Assembly (NCBI GenBank): GCA_029880855.1
Contig: JAOUNS010000009.1
Location: 62,001 to 126,000, forward strand
Length of the DNA stretch: 64,000 nt
Direction of reading: 5' to 3'
Source: Gammaproteobacteria bacterium
GTDB taxonomy: Bacteria > Pseudomonadota > Gammaproteobacteria > UBA6429 > Thiohalophilaceae
A program made the translations under genes and the position numbers. The notes beneath the pieces were generated by a model, which worked only from the letters and a program-made list of their open reading frames with translations, had not been told where the DNA came from and made no database searches. Shown here piece after piece: positions 54,230 through 62,554 of the stretch (within the stretch, counting starts at the first letter, position 1; the number at the start of each line of letters is the position of its first letter).

Positions 54230-56500
54230 TCAGGCCTCCTTCCCAAGGTCTAGGGGGAAATCATCCACCTGGATGACATCACTGCGAGCGGCTTCCGCAG
54301 CGCGAACTGCATCCGCCTCTTGCCGGGTGATCACTTTATCGGCCACCGCCTTTTCTATCAGACCGTCCATCCCGGCGAAACCGGGATCGAACTCGCGTAA
54401 CGCATTGCGCATACGTTTTTCAATCTCTTCCACCTGGATGACTTTTTGTAATGCATCCTCCAGCTTGACAACCTGTTCGTCTGCAGCGTCGGGCATGTAC
54501 ATGCCTTTGGTCAGTCGATCACGTGCTTCTGATGGATTTAATAACAGATTCGCTACCTCATGTCCAAGCCTGTCGCTGGGCGGAGAGAAGGGACGTCCCC
54601 AGGGAAAGACAACGCGTATCATAAATAAGCTTATTGGTTTCATGGGCATATTTTTTAACAAGCCATATAGCGCCATTTGCATGCGGTAGAGAGTTTGGTC
54701 CAGACTCCAGCGTAACAAGGGAACATCTTCTTTCGGACGACCCTGGTCTTCAAAGCGTTTCAGGATTGCGGAAGCCAGATATAGCTCACTCAAAACATCA
54801 CCCAAACGACCGGACAGCTTCTCTTTGCGCTTGAGACTGCCGCCCAGCATCATCAGGGCCATGTCTGCAACCAGCGCAAAGGCCGCACTCATCCGGGTCA
54901 GTTTCTGGTAATAACGACGTGTGACGCCCTTGCCGGGGTTTCGGATCAGGAACCCGGCGGTCAATCCGTGGATCAGGGTGCGCCAGAAATTGCGGAACAC
55001 AAAATAGATGTGAGCCATTAAAGCGCGATCAAATTTGATGAGTGATTCCGCTTCATTCTCGTCAATCATGGCTTCCATTTCCTGGAAGATATAGGGATGG
55101 CTGCGTATCGCCCCCTGGCCAAAGATGATCATGCTGCGGGTCAGGATATTTGCACCTTCCACTGTGATACTGATGGGCAGAGCCTGATAACCCCGACCGA
55201 TCAGATTTCGTGGTCCAAGACAAATGCCGGCGCCGCCCTGGATGTCCATCGCGTCATTCACCACTTTGCGCATACTTTCGGTTAGATGATATTTAACGAT
55301 GGCGGAAATGACCGAGGGTTTCTCCCCTAAATCCAGTGCACTCAGGGTCAGGGTGCGTGCGGCATCCATCATATAGGTGTTACCGCCGATGCGGGCCAGC
55401 GCCTCTTCCACACCTTCAAATCGGCCAATGGGCATTTTAAACTGACGACGCACCCGGGAATAGGCACCCACCACACGACTGCAAAGCTTGCCGGCGCCGA
55501 CACTCAATGCCGGCAGGGAGATACCGCGGCCATCTGAAAGACATTCCATCAGCATACGCCAACCCTGACCGGCCCGTTCCGGTCCGCCGATAATGCTGTC
55601 CAGCGGAACAAAGACATCCTTGCCGTAGTTCGGTCCATTCATAAAGGTCATGTTCAGTGGCATATGACGACGGCCAATGTCGACACCGGGTATGTCTGTG
55701 GGGATCAGGGCCAGGGTGATGCCCAGATTTTCCTCATCACCCAGCAAATGGTCCGGGTCGTAGAGTTTAAAGGCCAGACCGAGCAATGTGGCCACCGGCC
55801 CCAGGGTGATATAGCGTTTGTTCCAGTTCAACCGCATACCCAGCACATCTTTTTTACCCTGATAGTCCTGTTTGCAGACGATGCCATAGTCAGGAATGGA
55901 ACCGGCATCGCTGCCGGCATCCGGTGCAGTTAGGGCAAAGCAGGGGATTTCCTGTCCCTTGGCCAGCCTCGGCAGGTAGTAATCCTTCTGTTCCTTGGTG
56001 CCGTATTCGAGGATCAGTTTGCCCGGCCCCAACGAATTGGGCACCATCACCGTGACGGCGGCTGAGATACTGCGTGTCGCCACCTTCATCACCACCTCAG
56101 AATGGGCCAGATTGGAATAATCCAGACCGCCATACTCTTTGGGAATGATCATGCTCAGAAAACCATTATCCTTGATAAACTGCCACACTTCCTGCGGCAG
56201 GTCACCACGGTGGTTGGTCAGGTCCCAGTCGTCGATCATTTTGCATAATTCATTTACCGGACCGTCGATAAAGGCCTGTTCTTCTGCAGACAATGCGGGG
56301 GCGGGAAAGGCAAGCAGCTTTTTCCATTTCGGTTTGCCGCTGAATAATTCACCATCCCACCAAACAGAGCCGGCGTCCAGAGCCTCTCGCTCTGTTTGCG
56401 ACATGGAAGGTGTCACCTTCTTAAACAACTTTAACAGTGGTTGACTGATCCACTTCATACGCCAGGTATCCGGCTTGGTTTGAGAAGCGCGTTTGTCCAT
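54230..56500 (-). CDS. fadE: Acyl-CoA dehydrogenase (FadE family)
   Basis: A 756-residue flavoprotein of the FadE type that introduces the 2,3-double bond. N-terminal region with VWWDGELFSGKPKWKKLLAFPAPALSAEEQAFIDGPV is typical of long FadE. IIPKEYGGLDYSNLAHSEVVMKV, ALTAPDAGSDAGSIPDYGIV (FAD/substrate binding) and AISDGRG-like GISLPALSVGAGKL follow, then VEGANILTRSMIIFGQGAIRSHPY. The last 200 residues form the FadE C-terminal domain (DUF1974-like, GGSLKRKEKLSGRLGDVLSELYLASA). First of the fad genes on the strand; the yiiX-like gene is 18 bases upstream. Confidence 0.93.
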   Translation of the reverse strand: MDKRASQTKPDTWRMKWISQPLLKLFKKVTPSMSQTEREALDAGSVWWDGELFSGKPKWKKLLAFPAPALSAEEQAFIDGPVNELCKMIDDWDLTNHRGDLPQEVWQFIKDNGFLSMIIPKEYGGLDYSNLAHSEVVMKVATRSISAAVTVMVPNSLGPGKLILEYGTKEQKDYYLPRLAKGQEIPCFALTAPDAGSDAGSIPDYGIVCKQDYQGKKDVLGMRLNWNKRYITLGPVATLLGLAFKLYDPDHLLGDEENLGITLALIPTDIPGVDIGRRHMPLNMTFMNGPNYGKDVFVPLDSIIGGPERAGQGWRMLMECLSDGRGISLPALSVGAGKLCSRVVGAYSRVRRQFKMPIGRFEGVEEALARIGGNTYMMDAARTLTLSALDLGEKPSVISAIVKYHLTESMRKVVNDAMDIQGGAGICLGPRNLIGRGYQALPISITVEGANILTRSMIIFGQGAIRSHPYIFQEMEAMIDENEAESLIKFDRALMAHIYFVFRNFWRTLIHGLTAGFLIRNPGKGVTRRYYQKLTRMSAAFALVADMALMMLGGSLKRKEKLSGRLGDVLSELYLASAILKRFEDQGRPKEDVPLLRWSLDQTLYRMQMALYGLLKNMPMKPISLFMIRVVFPWGRPFSPPSDRLGHEVANLLLNPSEARDRLTKGMYMPDAADEQVVKLEDALQKVIQVEEIEKRMRNALREFDPGFAGMDGLIEKAVADKVITRQEADAVRAAEAARSDVIQVDDFPLDLGKEA

Positions 56501-56518
56501 GATCGTTCCTTACTTTTA

Positions 56519-57484
56519 CTAGAGGTTTTTCTTGCTTTTGGCGCCGGCAGATTTTTGTTCTGCCGAATTTGTAGTTTCAGTGTTACCTGTCAATTTGACA
56601 ACGTCTTGTCTGGGAAATTCGTTAACATCAATTTTCATATGTTCAACGTCTGTCGTTTTAACGTAACAGTCATTCAGATCATTACAGTATACGTCCTTAT
56701 TGGTCCACGGCAACTTGCGATAGATACTCACATCATCAATGCCGAAGAATGGATATTTGATAATATCGAAATAGGGTGAATAATCGAAATCCTTGGGGGT
56801 ATACAACCGTGGGTTGCGTTGATAGAGATGAATACGCCCGTCCTGGGTTTTTTCCGCAAAGGGAAGAATGGGAAAATTCACCGAGTGAAAGGCCTCAGCC
56901 AACATGGTCGAACAAACCGTACGGTCGCTCTGTTTGCCGAATTTGTGTTGAAAAAGGCTGGAGCGCCAGCGGCGTGGTAAAAACGAATAGGGAAACATAA
57001 ACCTGAGCAGATCAAGGATTTGCCTGACATCATACTCCATCCCCAATTGGCCCACCGCATAAGCAATAACCTTTTGTGCATCGGCCGGCGACAAACTTTT
57101 CGGACGACAAATACGCAAATGCTCTTCACGATATTTCGACAGGGGAGTGACAATGGTGCCTTCACCCACCATGGCTTCAATGATCAACTGTTCGTTGGAA
57201 TTACCGCTGAAATGTTCTTTGATTTTTTCCTTGATGGCAGGATTGACCACATCGTACAGGCGGCCGATGTAGAGCATGGAATGGGTCCAGGGGCTTTGCG
57301 TGGCCAGTTTTATCACTTCTGCAACATGACTGCGTCCTTCCGTTAACAGCACATCACCGGGGCGCAGTTCATAGCTCAAGCGTTCAAAGTCGTAGAGTGG
57401 GGCGTGATTAGGCTCGCGCGGCGGTTCTTTTGTGAGGACTTTTCCCACCCAGTGGATAAATTTTTGACCGAGAGACTGTCCCAT
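56519..57484 (-). CDS. YiiX/YebB-like permuted NlpC/P60 hydrolase
   Basis: A 321-residue protein started at ATG 57484 (MGQSLGQKFIHWVGKVL). It belongs to the permuted NlpC/P60 group: the His is in SPWTHSMLYIG (about residue 80) and the Cys comes later in DRTVCSTMLAEAFH (about 195), reversed from the usual order. ELRPGDVLLTEGRSHVAEVIKLATQ is the family start. The group includes YiiX and the eukaryotic LRAT acyltransferases, and it may act on acyl or peptide bonds of lipid-linked substrates. The last 60 residues are polar. Being first in a beta-oxidation operon suggests a lipid substrate, but this is inference. No signal peptide. Confidence 0.83.
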   Translation of the reverse strand: MGQSLGQKFIHWVGKVLTKEPPREPNHAPLYDFERLSYELRPGDVLLTEGRSHVAEVIKLATQSPWTHSMLYIGRLYDVVNPAIKEKIKEHFSGNSNEQLIIEAMVGEGTIVTPLSKYREEHLRICRPKSLSPADAQKVIAYAVGQLGMEYDVRQILDLLRFMFPYSFLPRRWRSSLFQHKFGKQSDRTVCSTMLAEAFHSVNFPILPFAEKTQDGRIHLYQRNPRLYTPKDFDYSPYFDIIKYPFFGIDDVSIYRKLPWTNKDVYCNDLNDCYVKTTDVEHMKIDVNEFPRQDVVKLTGNTETTNSAEQKSAGAKSKKNL

Positions 57485-57536
57485 GTTTATTGCGCCAATA
57501 ATAATCCGGTTATTCCCTGTCAACTATCTGATCTGC

Positions 57537-57553
57537 TTATACTATAAGTATAA
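57537..57553. promoter_or_regulatory. 17-bp palindrome upstream of the beta-oxidation operon
   Basis: TTATACT-ATA-AGTATAA, perfect 7-bp arms, 53-69 bases upstream of the yiiX-like start. On the minus strand it contains TATACT and TATAGT, possible -10 elements. It resembles neither the FadR nor the PsrA site as I know them. Candidate operator overlapping a promoter. Confidence 0.4.
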
Positions 57554-57616
57554 CGGCTTTACAGGTTACTTCTTAATCACTCTGCATTGTATTTGAATAA
57601 AATTTTTGTTTTGCAG

Positions 57617-58762
57617 CTATGACGCAGGGCAGGAAACAACCAAATTTATCGCTTTTTCAAGTAATGCGGTAGCCGTGTAAAAATGAGGTGAAAAACGGAT
57701 CCCGCCCCCACGGGGGGCGCACATAACACCGTGTTCCATCAACCATGTATACAGCTGATCGGATGCAACATGGCGGTGACGAAAAGTGACGATACCGGCG
57801 TAGCGTCCGCCGGTCATGTCTGACAGGATTTCCAGTTGTTCGTGTTGTTGCAACAAGGCAAACAAGGCGTCGGAGTTATCCAGAATACGGGCTTCTACGG
57901 TTGCCATGCCGACTTCCAACAACAGGGAAATACTGGCGTGCAGGGCATGGGCATGCAGCATATTGGGACTGCCGCATTCAAATCGCTGCCCGTTCGCGGC
58001 AGGCAACCATTCTGTGCGGGTAAAATCATGGGGATGGTCAACCATGTGCCAGCCGTACTGATGCAAGGTCAGTTGCTCACGCAAATCGGCCCGACAGTAA
58101 AACAGGGCCAGCCCCTCCGGCGCCAGCATCCATTTGTGGCCATCCGCCATCATAAAGTCGGCCTGACAGGCCTGCACATCCACCTGGTGTGCCCCGATGC
58201 TTTGGATGGCATCAACACAAAACAGGATGTGATGGCGGCGGCAATGGTCGCCCAGTACTCGCAGATCCATTTTCAAGCCGGATGCAAATTGCACAGAACT
58301 GACGGCGAGGACACGGGTTTTTGCATCGCATGCCGCTATTAAAGCCAGTTCCGGTGTCGCCGCACTGCTCAAATCAACCTGGCGGACCGTAACGCCATAT
58401 CGCTGCAGTGACTCCCAGACAATCCGGTTGGAGGGAAACTCCTGATCGCTGATCACGACATTATCTCCCGGCTGCCAATCCAGACCGTGGGCCACCACCG
58501 ACAGACCTTCAGAGGTGTTCTTCAACAAGGCAATGTCGTCACCGGAGGGGGCGTTTATCAATGTTGCCAGCATGCTGCGCAGTTCTGTCTCGTGCCGAAC
58601 CCATTGCAGATAGTGTTTTGAACCCTGGACGGCACTTTCTGTCGCGAATCGTTCGACAGCCAGTTTGGTGCGTGTTGGCCAGGGTGCGATAGCGGCATGG
58701 TTCAGATAAATCAGTTCATGGTCCAACTGAAATTCCCGCTTGATAAGTTGCTCGAGTGACAT
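57617..58762 (-). CDS. Class V aminotransferase / cysteine-desulfurase-like PLP enzyme
   Basis: A 381-residue fold-type I PLP enzyme, started at ATG 58762 (MSLEQLIKREFQLDHELIYLNHAAIAPWP); the frame back to 58843 adds an unlikely leader. LYLNHA-like start, LLKNTSEGLSVVAHGL (PLP phosphate), IVWESLQRYG, FCVDAIQSIGAHQVD with the PLP Asp, and the Schiff-base Lys in ADGHKWMLAPEGLALFY (about 217) are present. It resembles the isopenicillin N epimerase/selenocysteine-lyase branch. A desulfurase Cys loop cannot be confirmed from what I see, so its substrate is unknown. It is divergent from the nasT-like gene. Confidence 0.87.
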   Translation of the reverse strand: MSLEQLIKREFQLDHELIYLNHAAIAPWPTRTKLAVERFATESAVQGSKHYLQWVRHETELRSMLATLINAPSGDDIALLKNTSEGLSVVAHGLDWQPGDNVVISDQEFPSNRIVWESLQRYGVTVRQVDLSSAATPELALIAACDAKTRVLAVSSVQFASGLKMDLRVLGDHCRRHHILFCVDAIQSIGAHQVDVQACQADFMMADGHKWMLAPEGLALFYCRADLREQLTLHQYGWHMVDHPHDFTRTEWLPAANGQRFECGSPNMLHAHALHASISLLLEVGMATVEARILDNSDALFALLQQHEQLEILSDMTGGRYAGIVTFRHRHVASDQLYTWLMEHGVMCAPRGGGIRFSPHFYTATALLEKAINLVVSCPAS

Positions 58763-58926
58763 GTTTTCTCCATGCTTTCTTACTGTTATGGATTGAACCA
58801 CAATAGTGCACAGGTGTGAATGGTAACAGCTATTTTTGTGCATTTCTTTGGCAGGGCGTCGTTAAAACAGGCGCTATTACGTGTTTTTGCACACATCTGA
58901 AAAGCCGGCACTTTTCTTGCTCTGAT

Positions 58927-58944
58927 TTGTTTATTGATAAACAA
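58927..58944. promoter_or_regulatory. Inverted repeat upstream of the ANTAR regulator gene
   Basis: TTGTTTA-TTGA-TAAACAA, perfect 7-bp arms, 18 bases before the ATG at 58962 and in the divergent region shared with the aminotransferase. It is loosely FNR-like but does not match TTGAT-N4-ATCAA. It may be an operator. Confidence 0.35.
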
Positions 58945-58961
58945 GGCGATAATTGCAAAAA

Positions 58962-59546
58962 ATGAAAAACAACATAAAAGTATTGCTGGTCGACGAAGAC
59001 AGCGGTCGTTCAGCCGTTGTGGAGCGGGCATTATTGGATAATGGCTATGACGTAGTGGGACGTATCACAACAGAAGAAGATATCCCGCAGGTTCTGGCTA
59101 AAATTGACACTGACGTTGTTATTTACTCGATGGAATCACCGGATGAGGATATTCTGGAAAGTATTCAAAGTATCAGTCTGCACATACCAAAACCGGTCGT
59201 CATGTTTGCTGACAAGAGTGATAGTGAAACACTGCAGCGGGCAGTCAAGGCCGGGGTAAGCGCCTGTATTGTTGATGGTTTGAGCGAAAGCCGCATCAAG
59301 CCAATCATGGATGTGGCGATTGCCCGTTTTCGGGAATTTCAGGCCCTGAAAGAAGAGCTATCCCGCACCAAAACCGATCTGGCTGATCGCAAGGTGATAG
59401 ACAAGGCCAAGGGAATCATCATGCAACAGCGTGATTGCACAGAAGATGAGGCCTACAAGGCATTACGCAAGCTGGCCATGGACAGAAATGAAAAACTGGT
59501 AAATGTCGCCAGGAACGTCATTGAGGTGGCCACGTTGTTTGGCTAG
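58962..59546 (+). CDS. nasT: NasT-type ANTAR RNA-binding antiterminator
   Basis: A 194-residue regulator started at ATG 58962; a TTG three codons earlier is possible. The N-terminal receiver domain (about 5-125) begins VLLVDEDSGRSAVVERALLDNGYDVVG. At the phospho-acceptor position, DVVIYSMESPDEDIL reads Ser where an Asp is usual, so it should not be phosphorylated in the normal way. The C-terminal ANTAR domain (about 135-194), LADRKVIDKAKGIIMQQRDCTEDEAYKALRKLAMDRNEKLVNVARNVIEVA, is intact. ANTAR proteins bind paired hexaloop hairpins in leader RNA and stop termination. The next transcription unit has such a hairpin and terminator before nrtA. A linked NasS sensor was not seen. Confidence 0.9.
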   Translation: MKNNIKVLLVDEDSGRSAVVERALLDNGYDVVGRITTEEDIPQVLAKIDTDVVIYSMESPDEDILESIQSISLHIPKPVVMFADKSDSETLQRAVKAGVSACIVDGLSESRIKPIMDVAIARFREFQALKEELSRTKTDLADRKVIDKAKGIIMQQRDCTEDEAYKALRKLAMDRNEKLVNVARNVIEVATLFG

Positions 59547-59609
59547 CATCCGGTCCGGGCTGCATACCGGGCGCACACGGCATCCATTTTTTTCTTTTTC
59601 AAATACAGT

Positions 59610-59689
59610 TGCACCAATCTGAATTTTCTTGCACTGACTTACACCATACCCGTTTGTCTCTGTTCAAACCTTTGCACATGGATTGTGCG
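59610..59689 (+). promoter_or_regulatory. NtrC-like enhancer region upstream of nrtABC
   Basis: TGCAC-ATGGATT-GTGC(G) at 59673-59689 has the GCAC-N7-GTGC arrangement of NtrC sites, about 130-147 bases before the predicted sigma-54 start. Half-sites TGCACC (59610-59615) and TGCAC (59630-59634) lie further up. Sequence only; the NtrC assignment is by consensus as I know it. No gene is seen in the 479-base interval 59547-60025. Confidence 0.6.
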
Positions 59690-59793
59690 TAACATCTTCT
59701 GTTTGTTACATCACAGGGCAGTCCGAAATGGAGAAAGACAGAAAAATTGACGTATTGTACTGAGTTTGCGTTTTTTTCTGAAAACAAAAAAAA

Positions 59794-59809
59794 TGGTATG
59801 AGTTATGCA
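59794..59809 (+). promoter_or_regulatory. Sigma-54 promoter of nrtABC
   Basis: TGGTATGAGTTATGCA: invariant GG (-24) and GC (-12) spaced ten bases apart, and TGGYAYR-N4-WTGCA matches the RpoN consensus except one T to A. Predicted start near 59820, directly before the ANTAR-type hairpin. Confidence 0.75.
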
Positions 59810-59820
59810 ATATAGATTCA

Positions 59821-59842
59821 CAGAGACCAATGTTGGTCACTG
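59821..59842 (+). promoter_or_regulatory. ANTAR-type hairpin at the 5' end of the nrt leader RNA
   Basis: CAG-A-GACC-AATGTT-GGTC-A-CTG: a 4-bp stem, an A.A mismatch, a further 3-bp stem, and a six-base loop AAUGUU with A at position 1 and G at position 4, as in known ANTAR target RNA. A second hairpin at 59894-59909 (GGTACG/CGTACC) does not keep A1. A long 9-bp stem (59852-59860 with 59883-59891) lies between them. Confidence 0.65.
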
Positions 59843-59948
59843 AACAATAAATTCTTTAATTCGGCACCGGCGACGGCAGCGGATTAAAGAAGCGGTACGA
59901 TGTCGTACCAACAGGTAGTGTGTTGCATACCTGATTAACCGGACAAAG

Positions 59949-60000
59949 GCGTCTGCTCGTCATATCAGATTAGTGATGTGACAGCATGGCGCTTTTTTTT
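59949..60000 (+). terminator. Leader terminator before nrtA (attenuator)
   Basis: Long stem 59949-59967 with 59974-59992 (GCGTCTGCT..GTCA pairing with TGAC..AGCAtGGCGC, two bulged bases), six-base loop, then eight T residues (59993-60000). It lies 25 bases before the nrtA ATG and 158 bases after the promoter, so most transcripts should end here unless antiterminated. Confidence 0.88.
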
Positions 60001-60025
60001 GCCCAAATATTATTGAGGAACCGAA

Positions 60026-61426
60026 ATGAAAAGTAAATTGATGACCCTGCTTGCTAATTGTTGGGTACGAAAGCCGGCCCTGGTCAGCCTGACATGTTTG
60101 TTAGTGACCTTTACAGGTATGCAACAGGCAAGCGCCGCCGTCGGCGCGCCGGAAAAAGAGGAACTGAAATTTGGTTTTATTAAATTGACCGACATGGCGC
60201 CATTGGCCATTGCCTACGAAAAAGGTTTTTTCGAAGATGAAGGGCTGTATGTCACCCTTGAGGCACAGGCCAACTGGAAGGTGTTGCTGGATCGCGTCAT
60301 TGATGGGCAGCTGGATGGCGCCCACATGCTGGCAGGCCAGCCACTCGGTGCAACCATCGGTTTTGGCACCAAAGCGGAGATTATCACTGCTTTCAGCATG
60401 GACCTGAACGGTAATGGTATCACCGTTTCCAATGCCGTCTGGCAGGAAATGAAAAAACATGTGCCTCATGAGAACGGCAAACCGGTGCATCCTATCAAGG
60501 CGGATTATCTGAAGCCGGTGGTCGATAATTACAAAAAACAGGGCAAGCCATTCAAGATGGGGATGGTTTTCCCGGTATCGACGCATAATTATGAACTGCG
60601 TTATTGGCTGGCAGCCGGTGGTATTCATCCCGGCCTCTATGCACCACACAAGGGTGATACCAGCGGTAATCTGAAAGCGGACGCATTGCTGTCCGTTACA
60701 CCACCGCCACAAATGCCATCCACCATGGAGGCCGGCACCATCTTCGGTTATTGCGTTGGCGAACCCTGGAACCAGCAGGCGGTATTCAAGGGAATAGGCG
60801 TACCGGTTATTACTGATTATGAAATCTGGAAAAACAACCCGGAAAAGGTTTTTGGTGTCAGTAAAAAATGGGCGGACAAATATCCCAATACACACATCCG
60901 GGTTGTGAAGGCATTGATCCGCGCAGCCAAGTGGCTGGATGACGGTAATAACAAGAACCGGCCCGAAGCGGTGAAGATTTTATCCAAAAGCAATTACGTC
61001 GGCGCAGACTATAACGTCATCGCCAACAGTATGACCGGAACCTTTGAGTATGAAAAAGGTGACAAACGAGCTGTACCGGATTTCAACGTGTTCTTCCGCT
61101 ATAACGCCACTTATCCCTATTACAGCGACGCTGTCTGGTATCTGACCCAAATGCGCCGTTGGGGCCAGATTGCCGACTATAAACCGGATAACTGGTATAT
61201 GAAGATCGCCAAACAGGTGTATCGTCCGGACATCTACGCCCAGGCCGCCAAGGAGTTGATCGCTGAAGGCAAAATGAAGGCGGAGGACTTTCCTGATTTC
61301 GATAAAGAAAGCGGGTTCCGCAAACCGCAAAGTCACTTTATCGATAACATCACCTACGATGGTCGCAAACCCAATGATTATCTGAAGAAATTTAAAATCG
61401 GCCTGAAAGGCAATGACAAGATTTAA
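60026..61426 (+). CDS. nrtA: Nitrate/nitrite ABC transporter substrate-binding protein
   Basis: A 466-residue exported binding protein of the NrtA/CmpA family. It has a long signal peptide (cut near QASAA, residue 38) and no lipobox, so it is free periplasmic or membrane-anchored. [80 protein letters not shown] and [13 protein letters not shown] are family blocks. Permease and ATPase genes follow. Its transcription starts at a sigma-54 promoter with an attenuator, the layout for nitrate assimilation. Nitrate rather than bicarbonate (CmpA) or cyanate is inferred from this control. GAGGAA ribosome site. A hairpin follows its stop. Confidence 0.93.
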   Translation: MKSKLMTLLANCWVRKPALVSLTCLLVTFTGMQQASAAVGAPEKEELKFGFIKLTDMAPLAIAYEKGFFEDEGLYVTLEAQANWKVLLDRVIDGQLDGAHMLAGQPLGATIGFGTKAEIITAFSMDLNGNGITVSNAVWQEMKKHVPHENGKPVHPIKADYLKPVVDNYKKQGKPFKMGMVFPVSTHNYELRYWLAAGGIHPGLYAPHKGDTSGNLKADALLSVTPPPQMPSTMEAGTIFGYCVGEPWNQQAVFKGIGVPVITDYEIWKNNPEKVFGVSKKWADKYPNTHIRVVKALIRAAKWLDDGNNKNRPEAVKILSKSNYVGADYNVIANSMTGTFEYEKGDKRAVPDFNVFFRYNATYPYYSDAVWYLTQMRRWGQIADYKPDNWYMKIAKQVYRPDIYAQAAKELIAEGKMKAEDFPDFDKESGFRKPQSHFIDNITYDGRKPNDYLKKFKIGLKGNDKI

Positions 61427-61432
61427 CTGGAA

Positions 61433-61461
61433 GGGCGGGCATGGTTCAAGCATGCCCGCCC
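61433..61461 (+). other. Hairpin after nrtA (mRNA 3' stabiliser candidate)
   Basis: Perfect 11-bp stem GGGCGGGCATG (61433-61443) / CATGCCCGCCC (61451-61461), seven-base loop, no T run. It lies six bases past the nrtA stop and 32 before nrtB. By analogy with mal-type operons it may protect nrtA mRNA and allow more binding protein than permease. Confidence 0.8.
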
Positions 61462-61493
61462 ATTAACAACGATACGGTATTGAGGAGTTTCTT

Positions 61494-62516
61494 ATGACGA
61501 CTGATACACTAAAGATGCTCGGCTCAGCACCGATGCGGTATTTCAACAAGCGATTTGAAGGATTCAGGGAAGATTTCAGCAATATCAATCTTCAGGAACT
61601 GGCCAAATCCATCGTGATTCCATGCGTCGCCTTTAGCATTTTTCTGCTGATTTGGGCGGCAGCCGCATCACAGGTCAACACCTCGCTGGGCAAATTACCG
61701 GGTCCGGCCAGGGTCTGGGAACAGGCCATGGTGTTGGTCGATGAACATAATGAAGAGCGCGGCAAGGAACAGCGGTTTTATGAAAGGCAGGAGAAACGCA
61801 ATGCCCTGAAACTGGCAGAAGATCCCAATGCCGAGGTCAAAATACGAACCTACACCGGCAAGCCAACCTTTTTTGATCAGATATGGACCAGTCTGGTTAC
61901 CGTGGCGACAGGATTTTTCATTGCATCGTTATTCGCGATTCCAATCGGTATTGTTTGCGGGTTAAGCCCGGTACTGTATCAAGCCTTCAATCCATTGATT
62001 CAGATTTTTAAGCCGGTCTCGCCGCTGGCCTGGTTGCCTATTGTCACGATGATCGTCAGTGCGGTTTATGTCGCCAATGACCCGATGTTTGAAAAGTCTT
62101 ATCTCAATTCAGCCATCACGGTCACCCTGTGTTGTATTTGGCCGACCATCATCAATACCACCGTCGGCGTCTCCAACATCAGTAAAGACCTGCTGAATGT
62201 CAGTCAGGTGTTAAGACTGGGCTGGTGGACCCGGGTAACCAAAATTGTGTTGCCATCATCAATACCGATGATGTTCGCCGGGTTGCGCGTCTCGCTGGGT
62301 ATCGGCTGGATGGTGCTGATCGCTGCGGAAATGCTCGCGCAAAACCCGGGACTGGGTAAATTCGTCTGGGATGAATTCCAGAACGGCAGCTCCAATTCGC
62401 TGGCGCGAATCATGGTGGCGGTATTTGCAATCGGACTGGTTGGTTTCATGCTGGACCGACTGATGTTACAGCTGCAAAAGAAAGTCAGTTGGGACAAAAA
62501 CGCAGTGCTGCGCTAG
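61494..62516 (+). CDS. nrtB: Nitrate/nitrite ABC transporter permease
   Basis: A 340-residue inner-membrane permease of the NrtB family. N-terminal soluble 40 residues, a first membrane helix (about 35-58), then a 65-residue charged stretch (EHNEERGKEQRFYERQEKRNALKLAEDP) not common in simpler family members. The transport core follows: IWTSLVTVATGFFIASLFAIPIGIVCGL at about 125-150, FKPVSPLAWLPIV, and the ATPase-contact motif region LRVSLGIGWMVLIAAEMLAQ near 265. Total about six helices. Preceded by TGAGGAG. nrtC starts 38 bases downstream. Confidence 0.93.
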   Translation: MTTDTLKMLGSAPMRYFNKRFEGFREDFSNINLQELAKSIVIPCVAFSIFLLIWAAAASQVNTSLGKLPGPARVWEQAMVLVDEHNEERGKEQRFYERQEKRNALKLAEDPNAEVKIRTYTGKPTFFDQIWTSLVTVATGFFIASLFAIPIGIVCGLSPVLYQAFNPLIQIFKPVSPLAWLPIVTMIVSAVYVANDPMFEKSYLNSAITVTLCCIWPTIINTTVGVSNISKDLLNVSQVLRLGWWTRVTKIVLPSSIPMMFAGLRVSLGIGWMVLIAAEMLAQNPGLGKFVWDEFQNGSSNSLARIMVAVFAIGLVGFMLDRLMLQLQKKVSWDKNAVLR

Positions 62517-62554
62517 CAGTTGCAGCAAATGATTACAGATAACAGGAGTATAAT

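Noticed and set aside
57495-57523. TTGACA-17-TATTGG on the minus strand as promoter of the beta-oxidation operon
   Set aside because: The -10 matches only three bases and the start would leave almost no leader; kept only as a possibility.
59599-59787. 62-residue minus-strand frame upstream of nrtA
   Set aside because: Overlaps the enhancer region, no ribosome site, and composition unlike coding sequence.
59894-59909. Second canonical ANTAR hairpin
   Set aside because: Its six-base loop would begin with G and not A, or it closes to a tetraloop; not called as canonical.
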